From NCBI GenBank assembly GCA_947303085.1, contig CAMYXP010000003.1, positions 62,001-126,000 of the forward strand: DNA of 64,000 nt. Reading direction: 5' to 3'. Position 1 is the first letter of the stretch, and the number at the start of each line of letters is the position of its first letter. Shown here piece after piece: positions 53,477 through 62,522 of this stretch. Source of the DNA: an uncultured Bacteroidales bacterium. Its GTDB lineage: Bacteria > Bacteroidota > Bacteroidia > Bacteroidales > F082. The notes under the pieces were generated by a model. The model was given only the letters and a program-made list of their open reading frames with translations, had not been told where the DNA came from and made no database searches. The position numbers and the translations under genes are program-made.

Positions 53477-54901
53477 ATGAAAAAATCGGTTATATTCTTT
53501 ATAATAATGTTGTGTTTGGCATCCTGCACCAAAGCCCCGAAGCCGTTATATCCTGTCCCTACTGACGAACAGCTCGCTTGGCAACAGCTCGAGACGTACG
53601 CGTTCATCCACTTCGGCCTCAACACCTTCAACGACCTCGAATGGGGCTACGGCGACACTCCTGCATCAACATTTAACCCCGAGAACCTCGACTGCGACCA
53701 ATGGGCGGCGACGCTTAAAGCGGCCGGAATGAAAGGCATCATACTTACAGCAAAACATCACGATGGATTTTGCTTATGGCCCACAAAATCAACCGATTAC
53801 AACATCTGCAACTCGCCTTATAAAAATGGGGGAGGTGACATCGTTAGCGAACTCTCCGAAGCCTGCAAAAAATATGGCTTGAAATTCGGAATCTATTGCT
53901 CTCCTTGGGATCGGCACCATCCACGTTATGCTTTTCCGGAGTATGTGGCTGCATATCATCAGCAAATCGATGAGCTTACGAAAAACTACGGTTCTTTGTT
54001 TGAGTTTTGGTTCGACGGTGCCAACGGCGGCAACGGCTTCTACGGCGGCGCCAACGAGACTCGCCAGATCGACCCCGATAACTACTATGATTATCAATGT
54101 GCTAAGGATACTGTTCTGGCAAGGCATCCCAACGCCATGATTTTCGGTGGACCTTATCAGACAGTGCGTTGGATTGGAAACGAAAATGGTATTGCGGGCG
54201 CAACAAATTGGTGTAATGCACCTCAAATTACTTGCAAAACTGATTTGAAAATCAATACATTCGGTTCTGAAAACGGCACGGAATGGCTGCCCGCCGAAGT
54301 CGACGTCTCCATCCGTCCTGGCTGGTTCTACCACCAAAACGAAGACACCAAGGTGAAAACGGTGGAGGAGTTGTGCGATATTTATTATCGGAGCGTCGGC
54401 CATAATGCCAACCTGCTGCTCAATTTCCCGGTCGCACTCAACGGGAAGATTCATCCTGTCGATTCAACAAATGCTGTTGAGTTCTATCAGACTATCTCTA
54501 AAGAATTGAGCCACAATCTTTTAGCTGACGCAAAAGTCAAGGCCGACAACGAACGCGATTGCCGTTTTTCGGCTTCTAAAGTCAACGACGGTAACCCCGA
54601 GACGTTCTGGGCTACAAACGATGACTATCCTTACGGAACTATATCATTTTCAATGGATAATCCTGTCACAGTGAGTCGCGTCCTTATTCAAGAATATATT
54701 AAGCTTGGTCAGCGGGTGAAGTCTTTTTATTTGGAAGGTGAAAAGGATGGTAACTGGTTTAAAATCAACACTTACGACACTACCACGACAGTCGGCTACA
54801 AACGTATTGTGCGTTTCGACCCCGTCGAACTCGATAAACTGACAATAAACTTTGAGGAGAGTCGTGGACCGTTGTGTATCAGCAACATAGAAGCTTATTG
54901 A
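53477..54901 (+). CDS. GH29 alpha-L-fucosidase lipoprotein
   Basis: A 474-residue exo-fucosidase. A lipobox (LCLASC) lies at the N-terminus, so the enzyme is lipid-anchored. The GH29 core includes YAFIHFGLNTFND, TAKHHDGFCLWPTKSTDYN, IYCSPWDRH and EFWFDGANG with the nucleophile Asp. A C-terminal discoidin-like part (about 345-474) may bind glycan. The gene starts unusually close to its promoter. Its last 23 bases overlap the convergent coaE gene. Confidence 0.94.
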   Translation: MKKSVIFFIIMLCLASCTKAPKPLYPVPTDEQLAWQQLETYAFIHFGLNTFNDLEWGYGDTPASTFNPENLDCDQWAATLKAAGMKGIILTAKHHDGFCLWPTKSTDYNICNSPYKNGGGDIVSELSEACKKYGLKFGIYCSPWDRHHPRYAFPEYVAAYHQQIDELTKNYGSLFEFWFDGANGGNGFYGGANETRQIDPDNYYDYQCAKDTVLARHPNAMIFGGPYQTVRWIGNENGIAGATNWCNAPQITCKTDLKINTFGSENGTEWLPAEVDVSIRPGWFYHQNEDTKVKTVEELCDIYYRSVGHNANLLLNFPVALNGKIHPVDSTNAVEFYQTISKELSHNLLADAKVKADNERDCRFSASKVNDGNPETFWATNDDYPYGTISFSMDNPVTVSRVLIQEYIKLGQRVKSFYLEGEKDGNWFKINTYDTTTTVGYKRIVRFDPVELDKLTINFEESRGPLCISNIEAY

Positions 54902-55457
54902 TGGCTTCGACCTGTGGCTCAACAGCCTTGATTCCGTCGTTGTAAATCACAAAATCCGATTTCGAAATCTTGGTTTCTTCGCTCTGCTGCAAACGCATCC
55001 TCGACATCACATTTTCTTCCGAGCAGTTGTCGCGTAGCATAACTCGTTGTAAGCGAATGTCTTTCGAGGCCGAGACGAATATGATCTTGTCGAAGAATTT
55101 GTCGTAGTTTTTCTCAAACAAAATCGCCGATTCATACAACACGTATGGTGTTTTCTGCTGCTCGCACCACTCGTCAAACCGTTGATTCAGAGCAGGATAC
55201 AACTCCGACTCAATGAATCGCATGGCTTCCTCGTTTTTGAAAAGATGGTAGGAGAGTACTTTCTTGTTCAGCGTTCCGTCGTCGAAATAAACTTCTTGTC
55301 CGAATCTGTTGATAATCTTAGCTTTAACCGTAGGAATCAGATATAGTTTCTTGGTCTCGTCGTCGGAATAAAAAACCGGAATGCCGAGATTTTCGAAAAT
55401 CTTACATACGTAGCTCTTGCCACTCCCGATGTTGCCGGTGATTCCAACTTTTTTCAT
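54879..55457 (-). CDS. coaE: dephospho-CoA kinase
   Basis: A 192-residue enzyme for the last step of coenzyme A synthesis. The P-loop is VGITGNIGSGKSYV, and the pattern of the lid and CoA-binding segments (YSDDETKKL, YVLYESAILFE) is typical. It overlaps the YbbR gene by 4 bases, the conserved Bacteroidota order yajC-ybbR-coaE. Confidence 0.94.
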   Translation of the reverse strand: MKKVGITGNIGSGKSYVCKIFENLGIPVFYSDDETKKLYLIPTVKAKIINRFGQEVYFDDGTLNKKVLSYHLFKNEEAMRFIESELYPALNQRFDEWCEQQKTPYVLYESAILFEKNYDKFFDKIIFVSASKDIRLQRVMLRDNCSEENVMSRMRLQQSEETKISKSDFVIYNDGIKAVEPQVEAINKLLCC

Positions 55458-56398
55458 TGTTGAACGATGATGTATTCGACTTCTTTCGGGTTGATGCTGA
55501 TAATCTGCGTGTTGTTTGGGTAAAGCACCAGATTTACTGGCAAAACATCGTTGAAATAGATGTTGGTGGTGTCGACTTCGGCCATAAACGACATGCTGTT
55601 GATGATGGCGTAGTCTTTCATCGCCACTATGTATCTAACGCTAGCCTTGTTAGGGTAAAGATGCATATTCAAATTCTGCGGAATACTGATCGGCACTGTG
55701 ATCTCGGCTTCGGTGTATTTCTCAACGTTTATTGACACTTCCACCTCTTCGATGTCGGCATGCAGATTCTCGTCTAAATCGAGTTTGGCGCTGGTTTCAA
55801 TATTTTGGTTCACGTTCTTTCTTGTGATGACCATGGTATGTACATCACGAGTTTTATTCACATCGTCAACTGCTCCGTAAATGGTGATGGAGTCGGGACT
55901 GGCGATAGGCTGGCCGTAGAAATTGTACTGTTTCTCGAAATTAATATCGGTGGCTGGCACAATTTTCACTCTTTTCGAGGCAAGTCGACTCATCGTAAAG
56001 TATTGAATATCATCGTTGATATGGATATCAGTGGAGCTTGTGGCAAAGAAATCGCCGATTTTCTCCTCAACGATGCGACTGCTGTAAGAATACTGATGGT
56101 TGTCAGTTTTTCTGTATTTTGACTCTTTCAGCGAAATCTCAACCTTGCGGTAAGGCTTGCGCACGAAATAGTAATTCAGCAGGTTAAACCCCGATGTTGT
56201 CACCGTCGCATTGACCTCCTGGTCGTTCTCCTGGATGAGTTGCGAGGCAGGAATGTCGACGTAATGAATGGCAAAAGGAACAGTCACGGTGTAGGTGTCC
56301 GACAGCTTGATGATAAGCCACAGCAACCCCGCCACAAGGATGAAAACAATCATCCCACTAAAGCGTCTAAATCCTTGATTCTGTTCGTCTTTTGCCAT
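55454..56398 (-). CDS. YbbR-domain membrane protein
   Basis: A 314-residue protein with one N-terminal membrane anchor (about residues 14-31) and YbbR-like beta repeats behind it, for example ITIYGAVDDVNKTRDVHT. In Firmicutes a YbbR protein (CdaR) controls a diadenylate cyclase; in Bacteroidota the partner is uncertain. It overlaps coaE and follows yajC by 26 bases. Confidence 0.86.
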   Translation of the reverse strand: MAKDEQNQGFRRFSGMIVFILVAGLLWLIIKLSDTYTVTVPFAIHYVDIPASQLIQENDQEVNATVTTSGFNLLNYYFVRKPYRKVEISLKESKYRKTDNHQYSYSSRIVEEKIGDFFATSSTDIHINDDIQYFTMSRLASKRVKIVPATDINFEKQYNFYGQPIASPDSITIYGAVDDVNKTRDVHTMVITRKNVNQNIETSAKLDLDENLHADIEEVEVSINVEKYTEAEITVPISIPQNLNMHLYPNKASVRYIVAMKDYAIINSMSFMAEVDTTNIYFNDVLPVNLVLYPNNTQIISINPKEVEYIIVQQ

Positions 56399-56424
56399 TC
56401 TACTTAAAGTATTACTTTAAGGTA

Positions 56425-56745
56425 TTATTTCTGTGCGTTTTGGCCTGGTGCAGCCGAGATAGCTGATTTCTCGACCTCGATTTTCACGTTGCTGTCGATA
56501 GAAATCATCACAGTTGTAGGCTTAACTTCGACCACTTTGCCATGGATACCGCCGATTGTCACAACGTCGTCGCCTTTCTGCAAAGCCTCGCGGAATCTCT
56601 GTTCCTCTTTCTGTTTCTTGTTTTGTGGACGGATGAAAAACAGCCAGAATACCACAAAAATCAAAGCGATCATGATAAGTCCTGACCAGCTGCCGCCTTG
56701 CTGTGTTGGCTGTGCCTGAAGTAAAAACATGTTTAATGTGTTCAT
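56425..56745 (-). CDS. yajC: preprotein translocase subunit YajC
   Basis: A 106-residue accessory subunit of the Sec translocon. A single membrane helix (about residues 22-40, LIMIALIFVVFWLFFIRPQ) is followed by the family pattern KGDDVVTIGGIHGKV. It lies 45 bases after the DUF1573 gene and ahead of ybbR. Confidence 0.95.
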   Translation of the reverse strand: MNTLNMFLLQAQPTQQGGSWSGLIMIALIFVVFWLFFIRPQNKKQKEEQRFREALQKGDDVVTIGGIHGKVVEVKPTTVMISIDSNVKIEVEKSAISAAPGQNAQK

Positions 56746-56790
56746 TTTTAATAATTTAAGATTTGTAATTTAAAAATTAATATTCAAAAT

Positions 56791-57240
56791 TTAAAAATTG
56801 TCGATGGTTTGAACTTGTGCTTTGAACTTCAAAATAGTCTCGGAAGGGTTGGTGTTGGCCTTCACTATGACGCGTTTGTTCTGAAATCCTTTGTGACCCT
56901 TGCTGTCGTAGGTGATGCTGATGCTGCCTTCTCCGCCTGGTTTTATTGGATCTTTCGGGAATTTGGTATCGGTGCAGCCACAAGTCTTTTCCACTGCCGT
57001 GATTATCAGCGGAGCATTGCCTGTGTTCTTGAATTTATAGGTATACGACACCTGCTCGCCTTGGATAATCTTGCCGAAATCGTGCTCCATAACCTTAAAC
57101 TCAATCTTAGACTCTTTCTTGTTCGCGCTCTCCGTAGCCGACGCCGGATTATTCACCAAATCAGTGTTGATCTTGCCTTCATCACTACCGCAAGAAACAA
57201 GCAATACTGCAAATAACAATGATAATAATACTTTTTTCAT
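56791..57240 (-). CDS. DUF1573 lipoprotein
   Basis: A 149-residue lipoprotein (lipobox LLVSC) with an Ig-like DUF1573 domain: HDFGKIIQGEQVSYTYKFKN, EKTCGCTDTKFPKDPIKPGG and SKGHKGFQNKRVIV. This gene commonly precedes yajC in Bacteroidota. Its function is unknown; it is likely periplasmic or surface-bound. Confidence 0.9.
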   Translation of the reverse strand: MKKVLLSLLFAVLLVSCGSDEGKINTDLVNNPASATESANKKESKIEFKVMEHDFGKIIQGEQVSYTYKFKNTGNAPLIITAVEKTCGCTDTKFPKDPIKPGGEGSISITYDSKGHKGFQNKRVIVKANTNPSETILKFKAQVQTIDNF

Positions 57241-57251
57241 TTTATTATTTT

Positions 57252-57307
57252 AGATGCGATGAATCGCATCTCTACTTTAAACTCTAAACTCTCAACTCTA
57301 AACTTTA
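57252..57307. repeat. GATGCGAT hairpin plus period-7 repeat
   Basis: AGATGCGAT (57252-57260) and ATCGCATCT (57263-57271) form a 9-bp hairpin. Then come heptamers such as AAACTCT, AAACTCT, CAACTCT, AAACTTT up to the stop of the next gene. Confidence 0.6.
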
Positions 57308-58480
57308 ACGCCCTGAATTCCAAATCATTACACTTCCTTGATATCTGTAATTATCCGTTTCTCCTTTGCATTCCAAAACGTAGTAATATGTTCCGTCGGG
57401 GAGCTTTCCGCCATCCCAGTCGTTCTTGTAATCCGTTGATTCATAGACTGTTCGACCCCATCTGTTGAAAATCACAAGCTTATGACTCAAGAAATACTGA
57501 CCCAAATCGTTGAGTGGTTTTCCATCTTCGCCGTAGCCGATTTCAAAATAATCGTTGATACCGTCGCCGTTAGGAGTGAAGATGTTCGGAATCTTAAGCT
57601 TTACAGGCAAAACCAGCAAGTGAGTGTCGGTATATGTCGTGTCGCATCCCTGCTCGTTTGTCACAGTAAGCTGGGTGAGTTTGTGGCCTTGCGACGAGTA
57701 TGAAACGTTTGGCTTTTTCTCAGTATAGGTGTTGCTGTGACCTTTAAACTTCCAGAAGAAGTTGTCTATCTCAATGAGGGTGTCATGACCGTCGTAAACC
57801 GTGTCGAGGTTCTTGAACGACCATTGTGCATAAGGCTTGTCGAGATAAATGGTGTCTTTCGGCAACGATTTTATCTTGACATGCGGGTTGAGATGTGCCT
57901 TAAGTCTTACGGTGTCGGTTTGCGAGCAGCCGTATTCGTTGGTAACCGTGATGGTATAAGGCGTGTAAGCGCTTAGGCCTATCGCCACCTGAGGATTTTC
58001 AAGGTATTGGTTAGGCATGATAGGGTAGTTCCAATGATAGGTGAAAGCCGAATAACCACCTCCCGACGCTGTCGCCTTAGCCCATGCTGTCTTTCCGTTA
58101 TCGTCGTTTTTATCAGAGCAAGTAAGCTTAAGTTGTTCAAAATCAATGTCAAACTTCGGTCGCATCGTGATGGTGATGCTGTTGTTGCAGATCATATTTC
58201 CTGTTGCTGTGTTAAACACGTAAACGCTGTAAACGGCATTGTTTTCGGTTATCTCAGCCAAAACATTCGGCCCTTCGCTGATGGTGTCGCCATTGTAAAC
58301 CCAATAATATGAGTTGTTGATGTCAAGGTCGACGCTCATGAAAATCAAATCTTTATAGCAAACCGGCATAGTCACGCCGTCGTCGAGATGAATTTCGCAC
58401 TGAGCTTTTAATTCATTGAATGACAATAACATAACAATTGCCAATGCGATGATTTTATATGTCGAAAATATTCTTTTCAT
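57305..58480 (-). CDS. T9SS type B (gliding-motility-type) sorting-domain protein
   Basis: A 391-residue secreted protein. After a signal peptide (about 1-26) come PKD/Ig-like beta-sandwich segments with a repeat of Cys pairs, and the C-terminal about 90 residues form a type B sorting domain: IPNIFTPNGDGINDYFEIGY, then FNRWGRTVYESTDY, NDWDGGKLPDGTYYYVLE. No enzyme motif is seen. Its -7 box is at 58501-58508. Confidence 0.9.
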   Translation of the reverse strand: MKRIFSTYKIIALAIVMLLSFNELKAQCEIHLDDGVTMPVCYKDLIFMSVDLDINNSYYWVYNGDTISEGPNVLAEITENNAVYSVYVFNTATGNMICNNSITITMRPKFDIDFEQLKLTCSDKNDDNGKTAWAKATASGGGYSAFTYHWNYPIMPNQYLENPQVAIGLSAYTPYTITVTNEYGCSQTDTVRLKAHLNPHVKIKSLPKDTIYLDKPYAQWSFKNLDTVYDGHDTLIEIDNFFWKFKGHSNTYTEKKPNVSYSSQGHKLTQLTVTNEQGCDTTYTDTHLLVLPVKLKIPNIFTPNGDGINDYFEIGYGEDGKPLNDLGQYFLSHKLVIFNRWGRTVYESTDYKNDWDGGKLPDGTYYYVLECKGETDNYRYQGSVMIWNSGR

Positions 58481-58500
58481 TTCAGAATGAGTTTAATTTG

Positions 58501-58508
58501 CAAAGATA
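58501..58508 (-). promoter_or_regulatory. -7 promoter box of the type B T9SS protein
   Basis: Reads TATCTTTG on the complement, 20 bases upstream of the start codon. It may drive the whole run down to coaE. Confidence 0.65.
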
Positions 58509-58558
58509 TTAAAATTCTTTTAATTAATGTTAAAAAATCAAAAATATTGTATTGGGAT

Positions 58559-58647
58559 TGTCATTTCGAGCGGACTCCTGTCTTTCCGAGCTTGTCGAGG
58601 AATCCCGTACATAGAACGAGATTCCTCCGTTACGGTCGGAATGACAT
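58559..58647. repeat. REP-like hairpin element, GTCATTTCGAGCGG family (second copy)
   Basis: TGTCATTTCGAGCGGA at the left and TCGGAATGACA at the right pair with one G-T type mismatch; inside, GAGGAATC pairs with GATTCCTC. It shares the outer arms and design of the element at 4958-5047 but has different inner arms that stay complementary. Confidence 0.7.
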
Positions 58648-58730
58648 ACTTGCTGACAAAATGTCACATTTTCCCTTTTGGATTACTTTTTGATGTATAT
58701 CAAACAAAACAATAGAAAGGAGAAAAAACA

Positions 58731-60812
58731 ATGAATAACAACCAATTTAACAATCAACAAAACGGACAGGAAAGAGCACTTGACAAGTTCGCTAGGAACC
58801 TCAACGAGCTTGCTGAAAACGGCAAACTCGACCCGGTCATTGGCCGTGACGAGGAAATCCGTCGAGTGCTTCAAATTCTGTCGAGGCGTACCAAGAACAA
58901 CCCTATATTAATAGGTGAGCCTGGTGTTGGTAAGACGGCAATAGCCGAAGGTCTTGCTCAACGTATCGTGAGCGGCGACGTGCCTGAAAACCTGAAGTCG
59001 AAGAAGGTCTATTCCCTTGATATGGGCGCACTTATTGCAGGCGCAATGTACAAGGGCGAGTTCGAGGAACGTCTGAAATCGGTCATCAAAGAGGTGGTCG
59101 AGAGCGATGGCGAGGTGATACTTTTCATCGATGAGATTCATACTTTGGTGGGCGCTGGCGGCGGTCAGGGCGCAATGGATGCCGCAAACATCCTGAAACC
59201 TGCTTTGGCTCGTGGCGAGTTGCGTGCAATAGGCGCTACAACCCTCAACGAATATCAGAAATATTTCGAACAGGATAAAGCTCTTGAACGTCGTTTCCAG
59301 ATTGTGATGATTGACGAGCCTGACGAGCAGTCGGCAATATCGATTTTGCGTGGTCTGAAAGAGAAATACGAGACGCACCATCAGGTTCGAATCCTTGACG
59401 AGGCTATCATCGCTGCTGTGGATTTGTCGATTCGTTACATTTCCGACCGTTTCTTGCCGGATAAGGCCATCGACTTGATTGATGAGGCAGCTTCACGTCT
59501 GCGTCTGCAGATAAACTCGGTGCCAGAGGAACTCGAAGACGTGCAGCGTAAGATCCGTCAGCTTGAGATAGAGCGCGAGGCTATCAAACGTGAGAATGAC
59601 ACCAAGAAAGTCGAGGAATTGACAAAGAGTATCAATGAGTTGGATAAGGAACGCAAAGATATTCAGAAACGTTGGGAAACCGAGCGAGGCTTTGTGGAGA
59701 AGATTCAGCGCGAGAAGAAAAATATCGAGCAATACAAATACCAAGCAACTGTTGCTGAACGTGAAGGTAATTATGGTAAAGTTGCAGAATTGCGGTACGG
59801 TAAGATTGCTGAATCTGAAGCAGCTATTGCCAAAGCGAAAGAGCAACTCATTAAGGTTCAAGGCGATAACCCGTTGGTCGATGAGGAAGTCTCGGCCGAC
59901 GATGTGGCTGAAATCGTGTCACGTTGGACTGGCATTCCGGTTCATAAGATGATGCAGAGCGAGCGTGAAAAGCTGTTGAATCTTGAGACAGAACTGCATA
60001 AACGTGTCGTTGGACAAGACGATGCTATCGCCGCTGTTTCCGATGCTATCAGAAGGAGCAGGGCAGGTCTTCAAGACTCGAAACGACCAATCGGTTCGTT
60101 CATCTTTTTGGGAACTACTGGTGTCGGTAAAACAGAGCTGGCAAAGGCATTGGCGGAGTTTTTGTTCGACAACGAGAACAACATGGTTCGTATCGATATG
60201 TCGGAGTATCAGGAGCGTCACACCGTGTCGCGTTTGATAGGTGCGCCTCCAGGATATGTGGGCTACGAAGAGAGCGGCCAACTCACTGAGGCTGTGCGTC
60301 GTAAGCCATATTCGGTGGTGCTTCTCGACGAGATCGAAAAGGCACATCCAGATGTGTTCAACATCTTGTTGCAGGTCTTGGACGATGGCCGTCTGACCGA
60401 TAACAAAGGCCGTCTGGTCGACTTCAAGAACACCATCATCATCATGACCTCGAACGTGCCAGAAAATGATTTGAGAAGCCACTTCAGACCTGAGTTCCTG
60501 AACCGTATCGATGATATCATCGTGTTCAAGCAACTTACTGAGGAGCAGATAGTTAGCGTTGTCGCAATGCAGTTCAACAAAGTCAAGGAGATGCTCAAAC
60601 CAAACGGCATCGACATCAACATGACTGACGCTGCAATGAAGTACATGGCAAAGATCAGCTACGACCCGCAATACGGTGCACGACCAGTGAAACGTATGAT
60701 GCAGCGTGAAATGCTGAATGAGTTGTCGCGCATGATCATCGCTGATAAGGTCAACAAAGACAAGCCAATCACGGTCGATTATGATGGTAATGGGTTGGTG
60801 TTTAGAAATTAG
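58731..60812 (+). CDS. ClpB-like AAA+ disaggregase without N domain
   Basis: A 693-residue Hsp100 protein. It starts close to the first AAA+ module (Walker A GEPGVGKT, Walker [12 protein letters not shown]), has a coiled-coil middle domain (about 280-375), and a second module ([30 protein letters not shown]). The whole N domain of about 140 residues is absent, and about 25 residues of the second module between MTSN and FRPEFLNR are missing compared with ClpB. In place of the N domain is a short Asn/Gln-rich tail ([12 protein letters not shown]). A good AGGAG site at about 58720 supports this start. It is a natural short ClpB form or a related chaperone. Confidence 0.85.
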   Translation: MNNNQFNNQQNGQERALDKFARNLNELAENGKLDPVIGRDEEIRRVLQILSRRTKNNPILIGEPGVGKTAIAEGLAQRIVSGDVPENLKSKKVYSLDMGALIAGAMYKGEFEERLKSVIKEVVESDGEVILFIDEIHTLVGAGGGQGAMDAANILKPALARGELRAIGATTLNEYQKYFEQDKALERRFQIVMIDEPDEQSAISILRGLKEKYETHHQVRILDEAIIAAVDLSIRYISDRFLPDKAIDLIDEAASRLRLQINSVPEELEDVQRKIRQLEIEREAIKRENDTKKVEELTKSINELDKERKDIQKRWETERGFVEKIQREKKNIEQYKYQATVAEREGNYGKVAELRYGKIAESEAAIAKAKEQLIKVQGDNPLVDEEVSADDVAEIVSRWTGIPVHKMMQSEREKLLNLETELHKRVVGQDDAIAAVSDAIRRSRAGLQDSKRPIGSFIFLGTTGVGKTELAKALAEFLFDNENNMVRIDMSEYQERHTVSRLIGAPPGYVGYEESGQLTEAVRRKPYSVVLLDEIEKAHPDVFNILLQVLDDGRLTDNKGRLVDFKNTIIIMTSNVPENDLRSHFRPEFLNRIDDIIVFKQLTEEQIVSVVAMQFNKVKEMLKPNGIDINMTDAAMKYMAKISYDPQYGARPVKRMMQREMLNELSRMIIADKVNKDKPITVDYDGNGLVFRN

Positions 60813-60855
60813 CCATTAGCTGCTAGCCGTTAGCCATTAGCCATTAGCCGTTAGG
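60809..60855. repeat. period-7 tandem repeat (TTAGCCA type)
   Basis: About six units such as TTAGCCA, TTAGCTG, CTAGCCG, TTAGCCA, TTAGCCG begin at the stop codon of the ClpB-like gene. Confidence 0.65.
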
Positions 60856-60880
60856 GAAGGACTGCGTCCGTCTGAATTTA

Positions 60881-60920
60881 AAAACATCCATGGTTTTTAA
60901 TAAGCTGTGGATGTTTTTTT
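60881..60920 (+). terminator. intrinsic terminator after the ClpB-like gene
   Basis: AACATCCA (60883-60890) pairs with TGGATGTT (60908-60915), followed by a T run. Confidence 0.75.
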
Positions 60921-60962
60921 ATTAATTTCTAACATGTGCTTCAAAATGGCATATGTTTGTTT

Positions 60963-60970
60963 TATCTTTG
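60963..60970 (+). promoter_or_regulatory. -7 promoter box of the YopX-like gene
   Basis: TATCTTTG, 19 bases upstream of the ATG at 60990. Confidence 0.65.
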
Positions 60971-60989
60971 CAGTGTTAAAAATTATTAT

Positions 60990-61706
60990 ATGGCTGCAAA
61001 TAATAAAACCCCAATGATAATCAATGACAAAGTTCTTAAATCACTTTGTCAAGAATATCTCGTAGATATCGGATTCGGACTATATGATGATCTTCCTGAT
61101 ATTAAAGTTCGTTATGTAATAGATACAAATAAGTTCGGCTATGCCCATTTTGGTGATTTCTTTTATTTTGGCGATGATTTTTATGTATGGGATGATGATG
61201 AGAAATGGAAAGACGATCATAATCCGGATGTCGTTGAAGCTGTTTTTCAAGATAAACACGACCGTAGTGGTTATGCCCATAGAGTTATATTTGCTGGTGT
61301 TGAAACTGAATTAGCTGACAGCAATGGCGAGCGGATTTTTACGGGTGACGTTATCAAATTGGAAGAATCTGCTGATTATGTGCAGTATTATGCGGTTGGA
61401 GCATGGGCTCGCGAAGATGGTTCTGGTAGTTATTGTTTTATCCTTGACAATCATTATATGCCTTTGGAAGAATGTGTCCGTCGGAATTATAAATTGACTC
61501 GTATGGGGACGGTTTTCTATCAGCTTGATGCCAGTGATTATATGGAAGTAAATATGCGCACTATGCAGTTTAACGGCTGGCGTGACACCTATGAAGATCG
61601 CCAACGTAAACTCCTAATGGCAAAATTCACTCCAAACTTCGATAAGGAAGAATGGAAGTATTCGGCATTGGAGATTATCGGAGCGGAATATAATTGGAGA
61701 GAATAA
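60990..61706 (+). CDS. YopX-like protein of unknown function
   Basis: A 238-residue protein. The central segment DSNGERIFTGDVIKLEE resembles the YopX family motif (NGxxIYEGD), a domain usual in phages and mobile elements, followed by an aromatic-rich beta region. The rest (FGDFFYFGDDFYVWDDDEK) is acidic and not recognised. The start is the ATG at 60990 behind the -7 box. Its stop overlaps by one base the ATG of the small Cys protein, so both share a transcript. Confidence 0.6.
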   Translation: MAANNKTPMIINDKVLKSLCQEYLVDIGFGLYDDLPDIKVRYVIDTNKFGYAHFGDFFYFGDDFYVWDDDEKWKDDHNPDVVEAVFQDKHDRSGYAHRVIFAGVETELADSNGERIFTGDVIKLEESADYVQYYAVGAWAREDGSGSYCFILDNHYMPLEECVRRNYKLTRMGTVFYQLDASDYMEVNMRTMQFNGWRDTYEDRQRKLLMAKFTPNFDKEEWKYSALEIIGAEYNWRE

Positions 61707-61867
61707 TGAACAGTTTTTGTGAGAATTGTAGGTGGTATCTCGGAAATCACGAGTGTGCTGCTTTTACTGGAAAAATCCCCAAAAATGTTTGGAATGGACA
61801 ACATAAGACTGTGCTTGAAGGTCAGATAACTGATTTTATTTATGAAAAAGTTGGAGATATTATTTAA
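61706..61867 (+). CDS. small cysteine protein
   Basis: A 53-residue protein: MNSFCENCRWYLGNHECAAF, then TGKIPKNVWNGQHKTVLEGQ. The C-x2-C and later Cys with the GIP-type and His-Gly-Gln pattern resemble a widespread small family of the form C.AFPxGIPxxIxxG...H...GD, likely metal-binding. It overlaps the upstream gene by one base (TAATG), which supports translation. Function unknown. Confidence 0.7.
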   Translation: MNSFCENCRWYLGNHECAAFTGKIPKNVWNGQHKTVLEGQITDFIYEKVGDII

Positions 61868-61874
61868 AAAATTA

Positions 61875-61882
61875 TAACTTTG
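61875..61882 (+). promoter_or_regulatory. -7 promoter box of the Nmad2-Nmad3-WYL run
   Basis: TAACTTTG, 19 bases before the ATG at 61902; a strong AGGAGGG ribosome site lies between. Confidence 0.65.
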
Positions 61883-61901
61883 CAAAAAATAGGAGGGTCT
61901 T

Positions 61902-62510
61902 ATGGATAATCAGTATTTGTATTGTTATATTATGACTCATGACACAGGATTCGCACCAAATCCGGAACATGGTTTCTTGACTTTGGCAACCTGTATGTCA
62001 CCAATCAGAAGATGTGCAAAAGAAGAGACATGGATATCTGGATGGGCAGGAGTTAAAGTCTTTGCTACTCAGGATAAAAAGGAATTCTATACCGACAAAT
62101 CACAAAGATTGATATACTTAGCTAAGATTACCAAGAGAATCAATTTTGGACAATACTGGTTGGGAAAAGAATACCAAAAGAAAAAAACAGAAAATAGTAT
62201 TTGTGGTGATAATATTTATGAACCCGATGGTTCACTTCCGAGTGGATATAAACAACACGATAATAAAGGAGGTCATGGCGATAAAGAGATAGCAAACGAC
62301 CTTAAAGGTGAAAATGTGTTGATATGTGATGAATTTTATTATTTTGGAATACAGAATGCGCTCGATGTCATGTCTGAATTAAAAGAAGATTCATTTGTTG
62401 TACCAAGACGTAAAAAATTTTCTATGACAGACAGAGTTCCAAATAGAATAATAGAAATTGTTAAAAGTCATCTTTCACAAGCTAAATGTTATTCGTTTGG
62501 TAACAAATAA
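61902..62510 (+). CDS. Nmad2-family protein (nucleotide modification associated domain 2)
   Basis: A 202-residue protein. The family hallmark THDTGFAPNPEHGFLTLATC, then MSPIRRCAKEETWISGWAG, matches Nmad2, a domain found by comparative genomics next to DNA base modification genes in phages and bacteria. The biochemical role is not known. It has a strong ribosome site (AGGAGGG) and is followed after 12 bases by Nmad3, a partner seen in other genomes. Confidence 0.82.
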   Translation: MDNQYLYCYIMTHDTGFAPNPEHGFLTLATCMSPIRRCAKEETWISGWAGVKVFATQDKKEFYTDKSQRLIYLAKITKRINFGQYWLGKEYQKKKTENSICGDNIYEPDGSLPSGYKQHDNKGGHGDKEIANDLKGENVLICDEFYYFGIQNALDVMSELKEDSFVVPRRKKFSMTDRVPNRIIEIVKSHLSQAKCYSFGNK

Positions 62511-62522
62511 ACCCAAAGAATC

